Assembly (NCBI RefSeq): GCF_900113055.1
Contig: NZ_FONZ01000002.1
Span: 682,001-746,000, forward strand
From: Flavimobilis marinus
GTDB taxonomy: Bacteria > Actinomycetota > Actinomycetes > Actinomycetales > Cellulomonadaceae
Length of the DNA stretch: 64,000 nt
Direction: 5' to 3'
The position numbers and the translations under genes are program-made. Shown here piece by piece: positions 51,676-60,329 of this stretch (its first letter is position 1; every line of letters begins with the position of its first letter). Below the pieces are notes generated by a model, which was not told where the DNA came from, made no database searches, and worked only from the letters and a program-made list of their open reading frames with translations.

Positions 51676-52722
51676 ATGCCCACCGCCTCCCCCTTCCCCC
51701 TGCAGCTCGGCCTCGACACCTTCGGCGACGTCTCGACAGCCCCCGACGGCGACCTGAGCACCCACGCGCAGACCATCCGCGAGGTGGTTGCGCAGGGTGT
51801 GCTCGCAGACCAGGTCGGACTCGACTTCATCGGGATCGGCGAGCACCACCGCGCCGACTTCGCCGTCTCCGCGCCTGACACCGTCGCGACGGCGATCGCC
51901 GCCCAGACCGAGCGCATCCACGTGGGCACCGCCGTCACGGTGCTGTCGTCGGAGGACCCGATCCGGGTGTTCCAGCGCTTCGCGACCCTCGACGCGATCT
52001 CGGGCGGGCGCGCAGAGGCCATCCTCGGCCGCGGGTCGTTCATCGAGTCGTTCCCCCTGTTCGGCTACGACCTGGGCGACTACGAGGTCCTCTTCGAGGA
52101 AAAGCTCGAGCTGTTCATGCGGGCGCGCGCGCAGCAGCCCGTCACGTGGTCCGGGAGCACCCGCGCGCCCCTGTCCGACGCCGAGGTGTTCCCGCACGTG
52201 GAGGACGGACTGCTCAAGGCCTGGATCGCCGTCGGCGGCTCGCCGCAGTCCGTGATCCGTACGGCGCAGCACGGCCTGCCCCTGATGCTCGCGATCATCG
52301 GCGGCTCGCCCCAGTCCTTCGCCCAATTCACGGATCTCTACCGGCGGGCGCTGGACGAGCTCGGCAACCCCCTGCAGCGGATCGGCGTGCACATGCCGGG
52401 GCACGTCGCCGAGACCGACGAGCAGGCCGTGGCCGAGGCCTGGCCGTACATCGGCCCGTACTTCTCCCGGATCTTCGCCGAGCGCGGCGGACGCCCGATC
52501 ACCGAGAGCCAGTTCCGCCAGATGGTCGCGCCCGCCGGCGCCTACGCCATCGGCTCCCCGGAGACGGTGGCCCGCAAGATCGCGCGCACCCTGCAGGCGC
52601 TCGGGGCCGACCGCTTCGACCTCAAGTACGCGAACGGCCACATGCCGCACGCGATGCTCGCGCGGTCGATCGAGCTCTACGGCTCTCAGGTCGCTCCGCT
52701 GGTGCGAGACATGCTCGCCTGA
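51676..52722 (+). CDS. LLM-class (luciferase-like) flavin oxidoreductase
   Basis: This 348-aa protein has the bacterial luciferase/F420 fold: 'DFIGIGEHHRADFAVSAPDTV', 'IHVGTAVTVLSSEDPIRVFQRFATLDAISGGRAEAILGRGSFIESFPLFG' and 'GSPETVARKIARTLQALGADRFDLKY'. The cofactor is FMN or F420 and the substrate is unknown. An operator-like palindrome lies upstream, suggesting induced expression. No partner reductase is adjacent. Confidence 0.9.
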   Translation: MPTASPFPLQLGLDTFGDVSTAPDGDLSTHAQTIREVVAQGVLADQVGLDFIGIGEHHRADFAVSAPDTVATAIAAQTERIHVGTAVTVLSSEDPIRVFQRFATLDAISGGRAEAILGRGSFIESFPLFGYDLGDYEVLFEEKLELFMRARAQQPVTWSGSTRAPLSDAEVFPHVEDGLLKAWIAVGGSPQSVIRTAQHGLPLMLAIIGGSPQSFAQFTDLYRRALDELGNPLQRIGVHMPGHVAETDEQAVAEAWPYIGPYFSRIFAERGGRPITESQFRQMVAPAGAYAIGSPETVARKIARTLQALGADRFDLKYANGHMPHAMLARSIELYGSQVAPLVRDMLA

Positions 52723-52771
52723 CCGGCGGCCAGGCTCCGTCTGCGGGCCTGCCCGGGCTCCGTCGGCCCGG

Positions 52772-53806
52772 TCAGGTCCGCTCGGCCTTCTTCGGCCGCG
52801 CGAGCAGCATCGTGGCCATGTCCGCGACCGGTAGGCCCTCGTGCAGCACGCCCACGACGGCGGCCGTGATGGGCATCTCCACGCCGTGCCGCGCAGCGAG
52901 CTCGAGCACCGACGTCGCCGACTTCACGCCCTCGGCGGTCCCCCCGGTCGCGGCGGTCGCCTCGCGCAGGTCGAGCCCCTGGCCGATGTGCCGGCCGAGC
53001 GTGTGGTTGCGCGACAGCGGCGACGCGCACGTCGCCATCAGGTCTCCGAGGCCCGCGAGGCCACCGAAGGTCTCCGCCTCGGCGCCCAGCGCTCGCCCGA
53101 GGCGCGTGATCTCGACGAGGCCGCGCGTGATGATCGTGGCGGTCGTATTGAGCCCGAAGCCCCGACCCTGGGCGATGCCGACCGCGATCGCGATGACGTT
53201 CTTGACCGCGCCGCACAGCTCGACGCCGACGACGTCGGTGTTGGTGTACGGCCGGAAGTACGGGTTGGAGCAGGCGACCGCCACGCGGGCGACGCGCTCG
53301 GGGTCGGTCCCGGCCACCACGGTCGCGGTCGGCTGGTGCTCCGCGATCTCGCGCGCCAGGTTGGGACCCGAGACGACGACGACGTGATCCTCCGGGATAC
53401 CGAGCGACTCGGCGATCACCTGGCTCATCCGCTCGTCCGTGCCGAGCTCGACGCCCTTCATCAGGGACACGGCCGTCGCCCCCGCGGGCCAGGCGTCGCG
53501 CAGCCCCGCGAGCGTGGTGCGCGCCGACTGCGACGGGACGGCGATCGCGACGAGCTCCCTGCCCTCGAGGACGGCGGCGGCATCCGTGCTGGCGCTGATC
53601 GTCGCCGGCAGCTCGATGCCCGCGAGGTTACGAGAGTTGCGGTGCGCGGTCGTGATCTGGTCGCACACCTCGGGCGACCGGCCCCACATCGCCACGTCGC
53701 AGCCCGCGTCGGCGAGGACCATGGCGAACGTCGTGCCCCAGGCGCCCGTGCCGAGGACGGCGGCGCGCAGCGGACCCTGCGCCGCTGCTCCGGGCTGCTC
53801 GGTCAC
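52772..53806 (-). CDS. gpsA: Glycerol-3-phosphate dehydrogenase [NAD(P)+]
   Basis: GpsA reduces dihydroxyacetone phosphate to sn-glycerol 3-phosphate for phospholipids. The 344-aa protein has 'AVLGTGAWGTTFAMVLADAG', 'VSLMKGVELGTDERMSQVIAE', 'GAVKNVIAIAVGIAQGRGFGLNTTA' with the catalytic Lys, and 'GLAGLGDLMATC'. It overlaps plsC (ATGA), so the next enzyme that uses its product is translated from the same message. Confidence 0.96.
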   Translation of the reverse strand: MTEQPGAAAQGPLRAAVLGTGAWGTTFAMVLADAGCDVAMWGRSPEVCDQITTAHRNSRNLAGIELPATISASTDAAAVLEGRELVAIAVPSQSARTTLAGLRDAWPAGATAVSLMKGVELGTDERMSQVIAESLGIPEDHVVVVSGPNLAREIAEHQPTATVVAGTDPERVARVAVACSNPYFRPYTNTDVVGVELCGAVKNVIAIAVGIAQGRGFGLNTTATIITRGLVEITRLGRALGAEAETFGGLAGLGDLMATCASPLSRNHTLGRHIGQGLDLREATAATGGTAEGVKSATSVLELAARHGVEMPITAAVVGVLHEGLPVADMATMLLARPKKAERT

Positions 53807-54543
53807 GCGGGGTCCTCCGGCGTGCCCGGACGCCGGGACGGGTCACGCATCACGTACCGCTCGGCGGGTGCCTGCTCACCGCGGATGCCCTCGAGGATGC
53901 CGGTGATCGCGGTCATCACCCGCTCGGTGGCCTCACGCAGCACGACGGTGTCGAGCGGACGGTCGTACAGGTCCGACAGGTCCACGGGCGGCCCGGCGTG
54001 CACGTGCACCGTCTTGCGAGGGAACGGCCGGAACTTCTTGCTGTAGCGGGGCAGGATCTCCTGCACCCCCCACTGCACCACCGGCACCACGGGTGCGCGG
54101 GACAGCAGCGCGAGCCGAGCGACTCCCGTCTTGCCCGCCATGGGCCAGAGGTTGGGCTCTCGCGTGAGCGTTCCCTCGGGGAACACCGCGACGCACGCCC
54201 CACCCTCGAGGGCCGCCACGGCCTCCTCGAGCGACCGCCCCGCCTGCGTCGTCTGCCGGTGCACGGGGATCTGCCCGGTGTTCGCCAGCAGCTTGCCCAC
54301 CACGGGGATCGTGAACAGCGAGGACTTCGCAAGGATCCGCGGCGCGATGCCGTGGTCGTACATGAAGTGCGCGAAGGTCAACGGGTCGAGGTTGGAGAAG
54401 TGGTTCGCCGCGACGATGAAGCCGCCGTCCTGGCGCAGGTGCTCGCCCCCCTGCCAGTCCCGCTTGGTGATCGCGAACAGCAGGGGCCGCAGCACGAACG
54501 CGGCCGCGCGGTACGTCCTGCTCTTGGGGTGTGCGATGGGCAC
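53803..54543 (-). CDS. plsC: 1-acyl-sn-glycerol-3-phosphate acyltransferase
   Basis: The 246-aa membrane-associated enzyme has the acyltransferase motifs NHFSNLD (H-x4-D) and 'VAVFPEGTLTREPNLWPMAGKTG'. It acylates lysophosphatidate to phosphatidate. The GTG start has AGGAG upstream. It is followed by gpsA and preceded by murA on the same strand, a common actinobacterial cluster (murA-plsC-gpsA-ddl), here with ddl separated. Confidence 0.92.
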   Translation of the reverse strand: MPIAHPKSRTYRAAAFVLRPLLFAITKRDWQGGEHLRQDGGFIVAANHFSNLDPLTFAHFMYDHGIAPRILAKSSLFTIPVVGKLLANTGQIPVHRQTTQAGRSLEEAVAALEGGACVAVFPEGTLTREPNLWPMAGKTGVARLALLSRAPVVPVVQWGVQEILPRYSKKFRPFPRKTVHVHAGPPVDLSDLYDRPLDTVVLREATERVMTAITGILEGIRGEQAPAERYVMRDPSRRPGTPEDPA

Positions 54544-54554
54544 GGGGGCTCCTG

Positions 54555-55871
54555 TCAGTCGCGGTCGAAGGACGCGCCGAGCGCCGTGAGCTTCTCGGTG
54601 AAGGCCTCGTACCCCCGGTCGATCAGCGTGATGCCTCGGACCGTGGAACGCCCCTCGGCGGCGAGCGCAGCGATGAGGTGCGAGAAGCCACCGCGCAGGT
54701 CCGGCACCTCGATGTCTGCCGCCTGGAGCTTGGTCGGGCCGGAGATCACCGCGGAGTGCAGGAAGTTGCGCTGGCCGAACCGGCACGGGCGTCCGCCGAG
54801 GCACTCCTTGTAGACCTGGATGGTCGCACCCATGCCGCGCAGCGCGTCGGTGAAGCCGAACCGGTTCTCGTAGACGGTCTCGTGCACGATCGACAGGCCC
54901 TTGGCCTGGGTGAGCGCGACGACGAGCGGCTGCTGCCAGTCGGTCATGAAGCCGGGGTGCACGTCGGTCTCGAGCACGATCGAGCTGAGGTCGCCGCCCG
55001 GGTGGAAGAACCGGATGCCCTCGTCGTCGACCTCGAACTGCCCGCCGACCTTGCGGAAGGTGTTGAGGAAGGCCGTCATCTCCGGCTGCGTGGCGCCCTT
55101 GACGTAGATGTCGCCGCCCGTGGCGAGCGCGGCCGACGCCCAGGACGCGGCCTCGATGCGGTCTCCCAGCGAGGTGTGGCGGTAGCCCGTGAGCTCGTCG
55201 ACACCCTCGATCCGGATGACGCGGTCGGTGTCGACGGAGATGATCGCGCCCATCTTCTGCAGGACGTTGATCAGGTCCATGATCTCGGGCTCGATCGCGG
55301 CGCCCGCGAGCTCGGTCACGCCGTGGGCGCGCACGGCGGTGAGCAGGAGCTGCTCGGTGGCGCCGACGCTCGGGTACGGCAGCGAGATCTTGGTGCCGTG
55401 CAGGCCGTTCGGAGCCGTCAGGTGGATGCCCTGGGCCCGCTTGTCCACCTGCGCGCCGAACTGCCGCAGGATGTCCAGGTGGTAGTTGATCGGCCGATCG
55501 CCGATCCGGCAACCACCCAGGTCGGGGATGAAGGCCTCGCCCAGCCGGTGCAGCAGCGGGCCGCAGAAGAGGATCGGGATGCGCGAGGAGCCCGCGTGCG
55601 CGTCGATGTCGGCCACGTGCGCGGACTCGACGTTCGACGGGTCGAGCTTCAGCACGCCGGCCACGGGGTCGTAGTCCACGGTCACGCCGTGGAGCTCGAG
55701 GAGCCCGCTGACGACGTCGACGTCGCGGATCTGGGGCACGTTGCGCAACTCGCTCGGGCCGGTGCCCAGGAGCGAGGCCACCATGGCCTTCGAGACGAAG
55801 TTCTTGGCGCCGCGCACCGTGATGGATCCGTGGAGCGGGCTTCCCCCGTTGACGGAGAGCAGGTCGGTCAT
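54555..55871 (-). CDS. murA: UDP-N-acetylglucosamine 1-carboxyvinyltransferase
   Basis: MurA makes the first committed precursor of peptidoglycan. The 438-aa protein has 'LHGSITVRGAKNFVSKAMVASLL', catalytic C121 in 'LGGCRIGDRP' and 'GMGATIQVYKECLGGRPCRFG'. Having Cys rather than Asp at this position predicts the usual fosfomycin-sensitive form. The usual internal Lys-Asn substrate-binding pair is present. It is the first gene of the murA-plsC-gpsA run. Confidence 0.95.
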   Translation of the reverse strand: MTDLLSVNGGSPLHGSITVRGAKNFVSKAMVASLLGTGPSELRNVPQIRDVDVVSGLLELHGVTVDYDPVAGVLKLDPSNVESAHVADIDAHAGSSRIPILFCGPLLHRLGEAFIPDLGGCRIGDRPINYHLDILRQFGAQVDKRAQGIHLTAPNGLHGTKISLPYPSVGATEQLLLTAVRAHGVTELAGAAIEPEIMDLINVLQKMGAIISVDTDRVIRIEGVDELTGYRHTSLGDRIEAASWASAALATGGDIYVKGATQPEMTAFLNTFRKVGGQFEVDDEGIRFFHPGGDLSSIVLETDVHPGFMTDWQQPLVVALTQAKGLSIVHETVYENRFGFTDALRGMGATIQVYKECLGGRPCRFGQRNFLHSAVISGPTKLQAADIEVPDLRGGFSHLIAALAAEGRSTVRGITLIDRGYEAFTEKLTALGASFDRD

Positions 55872-55955
55872 GGGTCTATCGTCGCCTATCGCTCGGTGGT
55901 GAGGCACCATCATGCCGCTCCCCCGCCGGTGGCGAGGTGCGGCACGCAGGACGAA

Positions 55956-55997
55956 CGCCGGGCACGAGGCGCGGTATTCCGCGCGACGTGCCCGGCG
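55956..55997 (-). terminator. Hairpin between leuD and murA
   Basis: CGCCGGGCACG pairs perfectly with CGTGCCCGGCG, and an inner GCGCGG/CCGCGC pair extends the stem. It lies 24 bases past the leuD stop, so it probably ends the leuCD message before murA. There is no clear T tail. Confidence 0.5.
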
Positions 55998-56020
55998 TCG
56001 GTGAGAGTTCTCTCAGGTGC

Positions 56021-56671
56021 TCAGGCGTCGTCGCCACCGACGGGACGCGCCGCGACGATCTCGACGGGCGGCAGGTGCTTGGCGGGCAGGGTGCGCGGCC
56101 GCCACGCCTCGCGGCGCTCCTCGAAGGCCGTGATGTCGCCCTCGTGCTGGAGCGTGAGGCCGATGTCGTCCAGGCCCTCCATGAGGCGCCAGCGCGTGTA
56201 GTCGTCCACCTGGATGGGCACGACGACGTCGCCCGCCGCCGCGGTACGTTCGGCGAGGTTCACGGTGACCTGGGCGCCCGGCGTGGTCTCGAGGACCTTC
56301 CACAGCAGCTCGACGTCCTCCTGCGACACCTGCGCGGCGAGCAGACCCTGCTTGCCGGAGTTGCCGCGGAAGATGTCCGCGAAGCGCGGGGACAGCACGA
56401 CCTTGAAGCCGTAGTCCTTGAGCGCCCAGACGGCGTGCTCGCGCGAGGATCCGGTGCCGAAGTCGGGGCCAGCGACGAGCACGGAGCCCGTCGCGTAGGC
56501 GGGCTGGTTGAGCACGAAGTCGGGGTCACCGCGCCAGGCGGCGAACAGCGCGTCCTCGAAGCCCGTACGCGTGACCCGCTTGAGGTACACGGCGGGGATG
56601 ATCTGGTCGGTGTCCACGTTGCTGCGACGCAGGGGGACGCCGACGCCGGTGTGGGTGGTGAACTTCTCCAT
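56021..56671 (-). CDS. leuD: 3-isopropylmalate dehydratase small subunit
   Basis: The 216-aa subunit of isopropylmalate isomerase has '[22 protein letters not shown]', '[25 protein letters not shown]' and '[25 protein letters not shown]', all conserved. With LeuC it isomerises 2- to 3-isopropylmalate in leucine synthesis. It lies 17 bases after leuC. Confidence 0.96.
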   Translation of the reverse strand: MEKFTTHTGVGVPLRRSNVDTDQIIPAVYLKRVTRTGFEDALFAAWRGDPDFVLNQPAYATGSVLVAGPDFGTGSSREHAVWALKDYGFKVVLSPRFADIFRGNSGKQGLLAAQVSQEDVELLWKVLETTPGAQVTVNLAERTAAAGDVVVPIQVDDYTRWRLMEGLDDIGLTLQHEGDITAFEERREAWRPRTLPAKHLPPVEIVAARPVGGDDA

Positions 56672-56688
56672 GGCGGTCTCCTCGAGTC

Positions 56689-58116
56689 TCAGGCGGGCAG
56701 CAGCGCGTCGTCGCGGGCCAGGTCGGCCGGCGAGGAGAGCGTGCCGCGGATGGCGGTGGCGGCGGCGACGAGCGGGGACACGAGGTGCGTGCGTCCGCCC
56801 TTGCCCTGCCGGCCCTCGAAGTTGCGGTTCGACGTCGACGCGGCGCGCTCGCCGGGCGCGAGCTGGTCCGGGTTCATGCCCAGGCACATCGAGCAGCCGG
56901 CGTTGCGCCACTCGGCACCGAAGTCGAGGAACACCTGGTCGAGCCCCTCGGCCTCGGCCTGGAGCCGTACGCGGGCCGAGCCCGGGACCACGAGGACGCG
57001 GACGTCGTCGTGCTTGCGGCGGCCCTGGATGATCTCCGCGACCGCGCGCAGGTCCTCCATGCGGCCGTTGGTGCACGAGCCGATGAAGACGGTGTCGACC
57101 GCGATCTCGCGCAGCGGGGTGCCTGCCTCGAGGCCCATGTACTCGAGCGCCCGCTCGGCGGCGACGCGCTCGTTCTCGTCGGCGATCTGCGCGGGGTCGG
57201 GCACGTTGGCCGAGAGCGGCAGGCCCTGGCCGGGGTTGGTGCCCCAGGTGACGAACGGCTCGAGGTCCGCGGCCTCGAGGACGACCTCGGCGTCGAACGT
57301 GGCGTCGTCGTCCGTGCGCAGGGTGCGCCAGTGCTCGACGGCCGCGTCCCAGTCCGCGCCCTCGGGGGCGTGCGGGCGGCCCTTGAGGTACTCGAAGGTG
57401 GTCTCGTCCGGGGCGATCATGCCCGCGCGGGCGCCGGCCTCGATCGACATGTTGCAGATCGTCATGCGGCCCTCCATGGAGAGCTTGCGGATCGCCTCGC
57501 CGCGGTACTCGAGCACGTAGCCCTGGCCGCCGCCGGTGCCGATCTTCGCGATGATCGCCAGGATGATGTCCTTGGCGGTGCTGCCCTCGGGGAGCTCGCC
57601 GTCGATCGTGATCGCCATGGTCTTGAACGGCTGGAGCGGCAGGGTCTGGGTGGCGAGGACGTGCTCGACCTCCGAGGTGCCGATGCCGAACGCGAGCGCG
57701 CCGAACGCGCCGTGGGTCGAGGTGTGCGAGTCGCCGCACACGACGGTCAGCCCCGGCATAGTCAGGCCGAGCTGTGGGCCGACGACGTGCACGATGCCCT
57801 GGTCCGCGTCCCCGAGCGAGTGCAGCCGGACGCCGAACTCGGCGGCGTTGTTGCGCAGCGTCTGGATCTGCGTGCGGCTCGTGAGGTCCGCGATCGGCCG
57901 GTCGATGTTGAGCGTCGGGGTGTTGTGGTCCTCGGTCGCGATCGTGAGGTCCGTGCGCCGAACCTGACGCCCGGCGAGGCGGAGCCCCTCGAACGCCTGG
58001 GGGCTCGTGACCTCGTGGACGAGGTGCAGGTCGATGTACAGGAGGTCCGGCGCCCCGTCGGTGCCGCGACGCACCAGGTGCGCCTCCCAGACCTTCTCCG
58101 CCAGCGTGCCGGCCAT
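56689..58116 (-). CDS. leuC: 3-isopropylmalate dehydratase large subunit
   Basis: The 475-aa [4Fe-4S] subunit has the cluster cysteines in '[20 protein letters not shown]' and '[13 protein letters not shown]', plus '[35 protein letters not shown]'. I start at ATG 58116, seven bases after GGAAGG; an ATG six bases upstream lies too close to that site. Divergent ltbR and the operator-like palindromes between them imply control by leucine/tryptophan-type signals. Confidence 0.96.
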   Translation of the reverse strand: MAGTLAEKVWEAHLVRRGTDGAPDLLYIDLHLVHEVTSPQAFEGLRLAGRQVRRTDLTIATEDHNTPTLNIDRPIADLTSRTQIQTLRNNAAEFGVRLHSLGDADQGIVHVVGPQLGLTMPGLTVVCGDSHTSTHGAFGALAFGIGTSEVEHVLATQTLPLQPFKTMAITIDGELPEGSTAKDIILAIIAKIGTGGGQGYVLEYRGEAIRKLSMEGRMTICNMSIEAGARAGMIAPDETTFEYLKGRPHAPEGADWDAAVEHWRTLRTDDDATFDAEVVLEAADLEPFVTWGTNPGQGLPLSANVPDPAQIADENERVAAERALEYMGLEAGTPLREIAVDTVFIGSCTNGRMEDLRAVAEIIQGRRKHDDVRVLVVPGSARVRLQAEAEGLDQVFLDFGAEWRNAGCSMCLGMNPDQLAPGERAASTSNRNFEGRQGKGGRTHLVSPLVAAATAIRGTLSSPADLARDDALLPA

Positions 58117-58147
58117 GTTCATCCCTTCCGCTCTGCCCAAGTGCGTA

Positions 58148-58162
58148 CGGTCTGTGAGACCG
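58148..58162. promoter_or_regulatory. LtbR-type operator palindrome, leuC side
   Basis: CGGTCTGTGAGACCG is a perfect palindrome (6-base arms around GTG) about 32 bases before leuC. Together with the copies at 58169 and 58229 it forms a set of GTCT...AGAC sites in the leuC-ltbR divergent region. Confidence 0.6.
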
Positions 58163-58168
58163 TGTATT

Positions 58169-58185
58169 GCAGTCTGTGAGACTGC
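58169..58185. promoter_or_regulatory. LtbR-type operator palindrome, central
   Basis: GCAGTCTGTGAGACTGC is a perfect palindrome with 7-base arms around GTG. On the minus strand it directly precedes CAATAC, a possible leuC -10. The arm TATTGCAGTCT recurs inverted at 58242-58253 on the ltbR side. Confidence 0.65.
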
Positions 58186-58224
58186 GCTTCACCCAAGAGT
58201 CGCTGCGACGCGCCGGGCGCGTAC

Positions 58225-58253
58225 TTGCGTCTCAGCCGTTGAGACTGCAATAT
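58225..58253 (+). promoter_or_regulatory. ltbR promoter with internal operator
   Basis: TTGCGT (58225-58230), 17 bases and CAATAT (58248-58253) form a promoter six bases before the ltbR ATG, so the mRNA should be leaderless. The palindrome GTCTCA-N5-TGAGAC (58229-58245) fills the spacer, which would give direct autorepression. Confidence 0.6.
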
Positions 58254-58259
58254 CGACCC

Positions 58260-58979
58260 ATGGACAACTCTAGTGGAGTCGGCGTTCTCGACAAGGCGGC
58301 CTCGGTCCTGGGCGCTCTCGAGGCCGGACCGGCGACCCTCGCACAGCTCGTCGCAGCCACCCACCTGGCTCGCCCCACCGCTCACCGGCTCGCCGTGGCC
58401 CTCGAGCATCATCGGCTGGTCGCGCGAGACATGCAGGGGCGTTTCGTCCTAGGCCCGCGCCTGAACGAGCTCGCGACGGCGGCCGGCGAGGACCGCCTGC
58501 TGGCCGCGGCCAACCCGGTGCTCACCGCGCTGCGCGACCACACGGGCGAGAGCGCGCAGCTCTACCGGCGCCAGGGCGACCAGCGCATCTGCGTCGCGGC
58601 CGCCGAGCGGCCGATCGGCCTGCGCGACTCGATCCCCGTCGGTGCGACGCTCACCATGCTCGCCGGGTCCGCCGCGCAGATCCTGCTCGCGTGGGAGGAG
58701 CCCGACCGCCTGCACCGCGGGCTGCAGGGCTCGAAGTTCACCGCCACGATCCTCTCGGGCGTCCGACGCCGCGGGTGGGCCCAGTCCGTGTCCGAGCGCG
58801 AGGCGGGCGTCGCCTCGGTGTCCGCACCCGTGCGGGGGCCGTCCGGCAAGGTCGTCGCCGCGGTCTCGATCTCCGGCCCGGTCGAGCGTCTGAGCCGCCA
58901 GCCCGGACGCCTGCACGCCAACTCTGTGGTCGCCGCCGCGAACCGCCTCACCGAGGTCCTACGGCGCACCTCCGCCTGA
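58260..58979 (+). CDS. ltbR: IclR-family regulator of leucine biosynthesis (LtbR/NdgR type)
   Basis: The 239-aa protein has an IclR winged helix ('ASVLGALEAGPATLAQLVAATHLARPTAHRLAVALEHHRLV') and an effector domain ('GESAQLYRRQGDQRICVAAAERPIGLRDSIPVGATLTMLAGSAAQILLAW'). IclR regulators divergent from leuCD in actinobacteria are LtbR (Corynebacterium) or NdgR (Streptomyces), which repress leuCD. The ATG at 58260 is preferred over in-frame upstream starts because the promoter ends six bases before it and the operator lies in between. Confidence 0.88.
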   Translation: MDNSSGVGVLDKAASVLGALEAGPATLAQLVAATHLARPTAHRLAVALEHHRLVARDMQGRFVLGPRLNELATAAGEDRLLAAANPVLTALRDHTGESAQLYRRQGDQRICVAAAERPIGLRDSIPVGATLTMLAGSAAQILLAWEEPDRLHRGLQGSKFTATILSGVRRRGWAQSVSEREAGVASVSAPVRGPSGKVVAAVSISGPVERLSRQPGRLHANSVVAAANRLTEVLRRTSA

Positions 58980-59034
58980 CCGACCGTCAGCACCCGCCCG
59001 CCCGCCCGCCCCTCGGGTCACTCGAGCCCCCACC

Positions 59035-59090
59035 GAGAAGTGAGCTGCGGTCGCCTCCGGCACCGCCGTTGCGACCGCAGCTCGCTTCTC
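59035..59090. repeat. 20-bp inverted repeat downstream of ltbR
   Basis: GAGAAGTGAGCTGCGGTCGC (59035-59054) is inverted at 59071-59090 with a single mismatch that is still a G-T pair in RNA. The loop is 16 bases. It may help terminate ltbR or be a dispersed palindromic element. Confidence 0.8.
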
Positions 59091-59126
59091 GATGACGGGG
59101 TCGCGAGGCACCTCACGGAATGCAAG

Positions 59127-59158
59127 AAGGCCCGGTCACTTGTCAGTGACCGGGCCTT
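59127..59158. terminator. Strong terminator next to tRNA-Glu
   Basis: AAGGCCCGGTCACT and AGTGACCGGGCCTT form a perfect 14-bp stem around TGTC. It lies five bases past the tRNA-Glu 3' end (minus strand) and can also receive ltbR transcription. Confidence 0.85.
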
Positions 59159-59163
59159 GCTCG

Positions 59164-59236
59164 TACCCCCAACGGGATTTGAACCCGTGCTACCGCCGTG
59201 AGAGGGCGGCGTCCTAGGCCGCTAGACGATGGGGGC
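59164..59236 (-). tRNA. tRNA-Glu(CTC)
   Basis: The 73-nt cloverleaf has acceptor GCCCCCA with TGGGGGT (terminal G-U pair), D-arm GTCTAGCGGCCTAGGAC, anticodon stem CCGCC/GGCGG with loop CTCTCAC (anticodon CTC) and T-loop TTCAAAT. Discriminator base A. CCA is not encoded. Confidence 0.95.
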
Positions 59237-59347
59237 CTATGTGGCGACTTTCCGGGCTTCCGTAGAGGCCCTTCGGTCTTGCCGAGTCAAAATCCTACCG
59301 CATGATCTTCGTGGTCGTGACCACTCGATCCGCTGAAGAATTCTGCG

Positions 59348-59419
59348 CTGGGGTACCAGGACTCGAACCTAGAATGACGGTACCAGAAACCGTTGTGTTG
59401 CCAATTACACCATACCCCA
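59348..59419 (-). tRNA. tRNA-Gln(CTG)
   Basis: The 72-nt cloverleaf has acceptor TGGGGTA with TACCCCA, anticodon stem ACGGT/ACCGT with loop TTCTGGT (anticodon CTG) and T-loop TTCGAGT. The discriminator base is G, as in bacterial tRNA-Gln. It is on the same strand as tRNA-Glu, 111 bases upstream. Confidence 0.94.
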
Positions 59420-59662
59420 ATGGGTATAACTCCCGATTTGCCCGGACCATTCAACACCTCCAGGGAGGTCTTGCGTGGCCCCGAAACCGGGGGTCGTACC
59501 GTCGGAAGACTCTACCCGACACATCGGCAGGTGCCAAACCAGCCTCCGCCCTCCCGGCTCTCGCATGCGCACCGTCACAGTCCGATCACCCTCAGGTCAC
59601 AGCTCGGCCGAGGCAGCGCCCCGGACCCGGCCCCGCCGGCCGACCCGTCCTAGGGTCTGCTC

Positions 59663-60310
59663 ATGACGTCCCCCCGCCCTGCGCCCTCTACGCCCGACGA
59701 CGTCCGCGTCGCCGCCCGCTGGCTGGCGCACACGCTGAACCAGAGCACGACGACAGCCCTGGACGCGCCGGCGGGCGAGGTGTCGTGGTCCTGCTGGCGC
59801 ACCGCGGAGCACGTCGTGGACGACCTCGTCGCGTACGCCCTGCAGGTCGCGAGCGGCGCGCGGCTCGGCTACGTGCCGATCACGGGCCCGCGCGGCGAGT
59901 CCGAGGTCGTCCGGGTCGCGCCCGCGAGCGGCCCAGCCGGCCTCGCGGAGGCGCTGACCGCGTCGGCGGAGCTCCTCGCCACCCAGGTCGAGGCGGCTCC
60001 CCCGGAGCTGCGCGCCTACCACCCGTTCGGGCTGGCCGACCCGCCAGGCTTTGCCGCGATGGGCGTCGTGGAGATCGTGGTCCACGCGCACGACATCCTC
60101 GTGGGCCTCGGGCTTGCGCCGCAGGCCTTCCCCGACGGGCTGGCCGAGCGCGCACTGGCCCGCCTCTTCCCCGACGCGCCCCGCGACACGGAGGCAACCC
60201 ACGATGCGCTGCTGCTGTGGTGTACCGGGCGCCTCGCGCTGCCCGGGCGTGACCGGCTGACCCGCTGGCGCTGGGACTCGACAGTGCGCGAGCCGGCCGG
60301 GCAGGGCTAG
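59663..60310 (+). CDS. DinB/maleylpyruvate-isomerase-N-like protein
   Basis: The 215-aa protein matches the mycothiol-dependent DinB/MDMPI-N fold: an N-terminal 'SWSCWRTAEHVVDDLVAYALQVA' with a metal-ligand His, and 'VVEIVVHAHDILVGLGL' with the second His region. Such proteins often use mycothiol, but no specific reaction can be read. TAGGGT ends six bases before the ATG, fitting a leaderless message. The 243 bases between tRNA-Gln and this gene hold nothing else that I can see. Confidence 0.78.
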   Translation: MTSPRPAPSTPDDVRVAARWLAHTLNQSTTTALDAPAGEVSWSCWRTAEHVVDDLVAYALQVASGARLGYVPITGPRGESEVVRVAPASGPAGLAEALTASAELLATQVEAAPPELRAYHPFGLADPPGFAAMGVVEIVVHAHDILVGLGLAPQAFPDGLAERALARLFPDAPRDTEATHDALLLWCTGRLALPGRDRLTRWRWDSTVREPAGQG

Positions 60311-60329
60311 GGCGACCCCTACGGGCCGG

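Noticed and set aside
59420-59662. A possible short coding region between tRNA-Gln and the DinB-like gene
   Set aside because: Frames there are short and have no ribosome-binding site.
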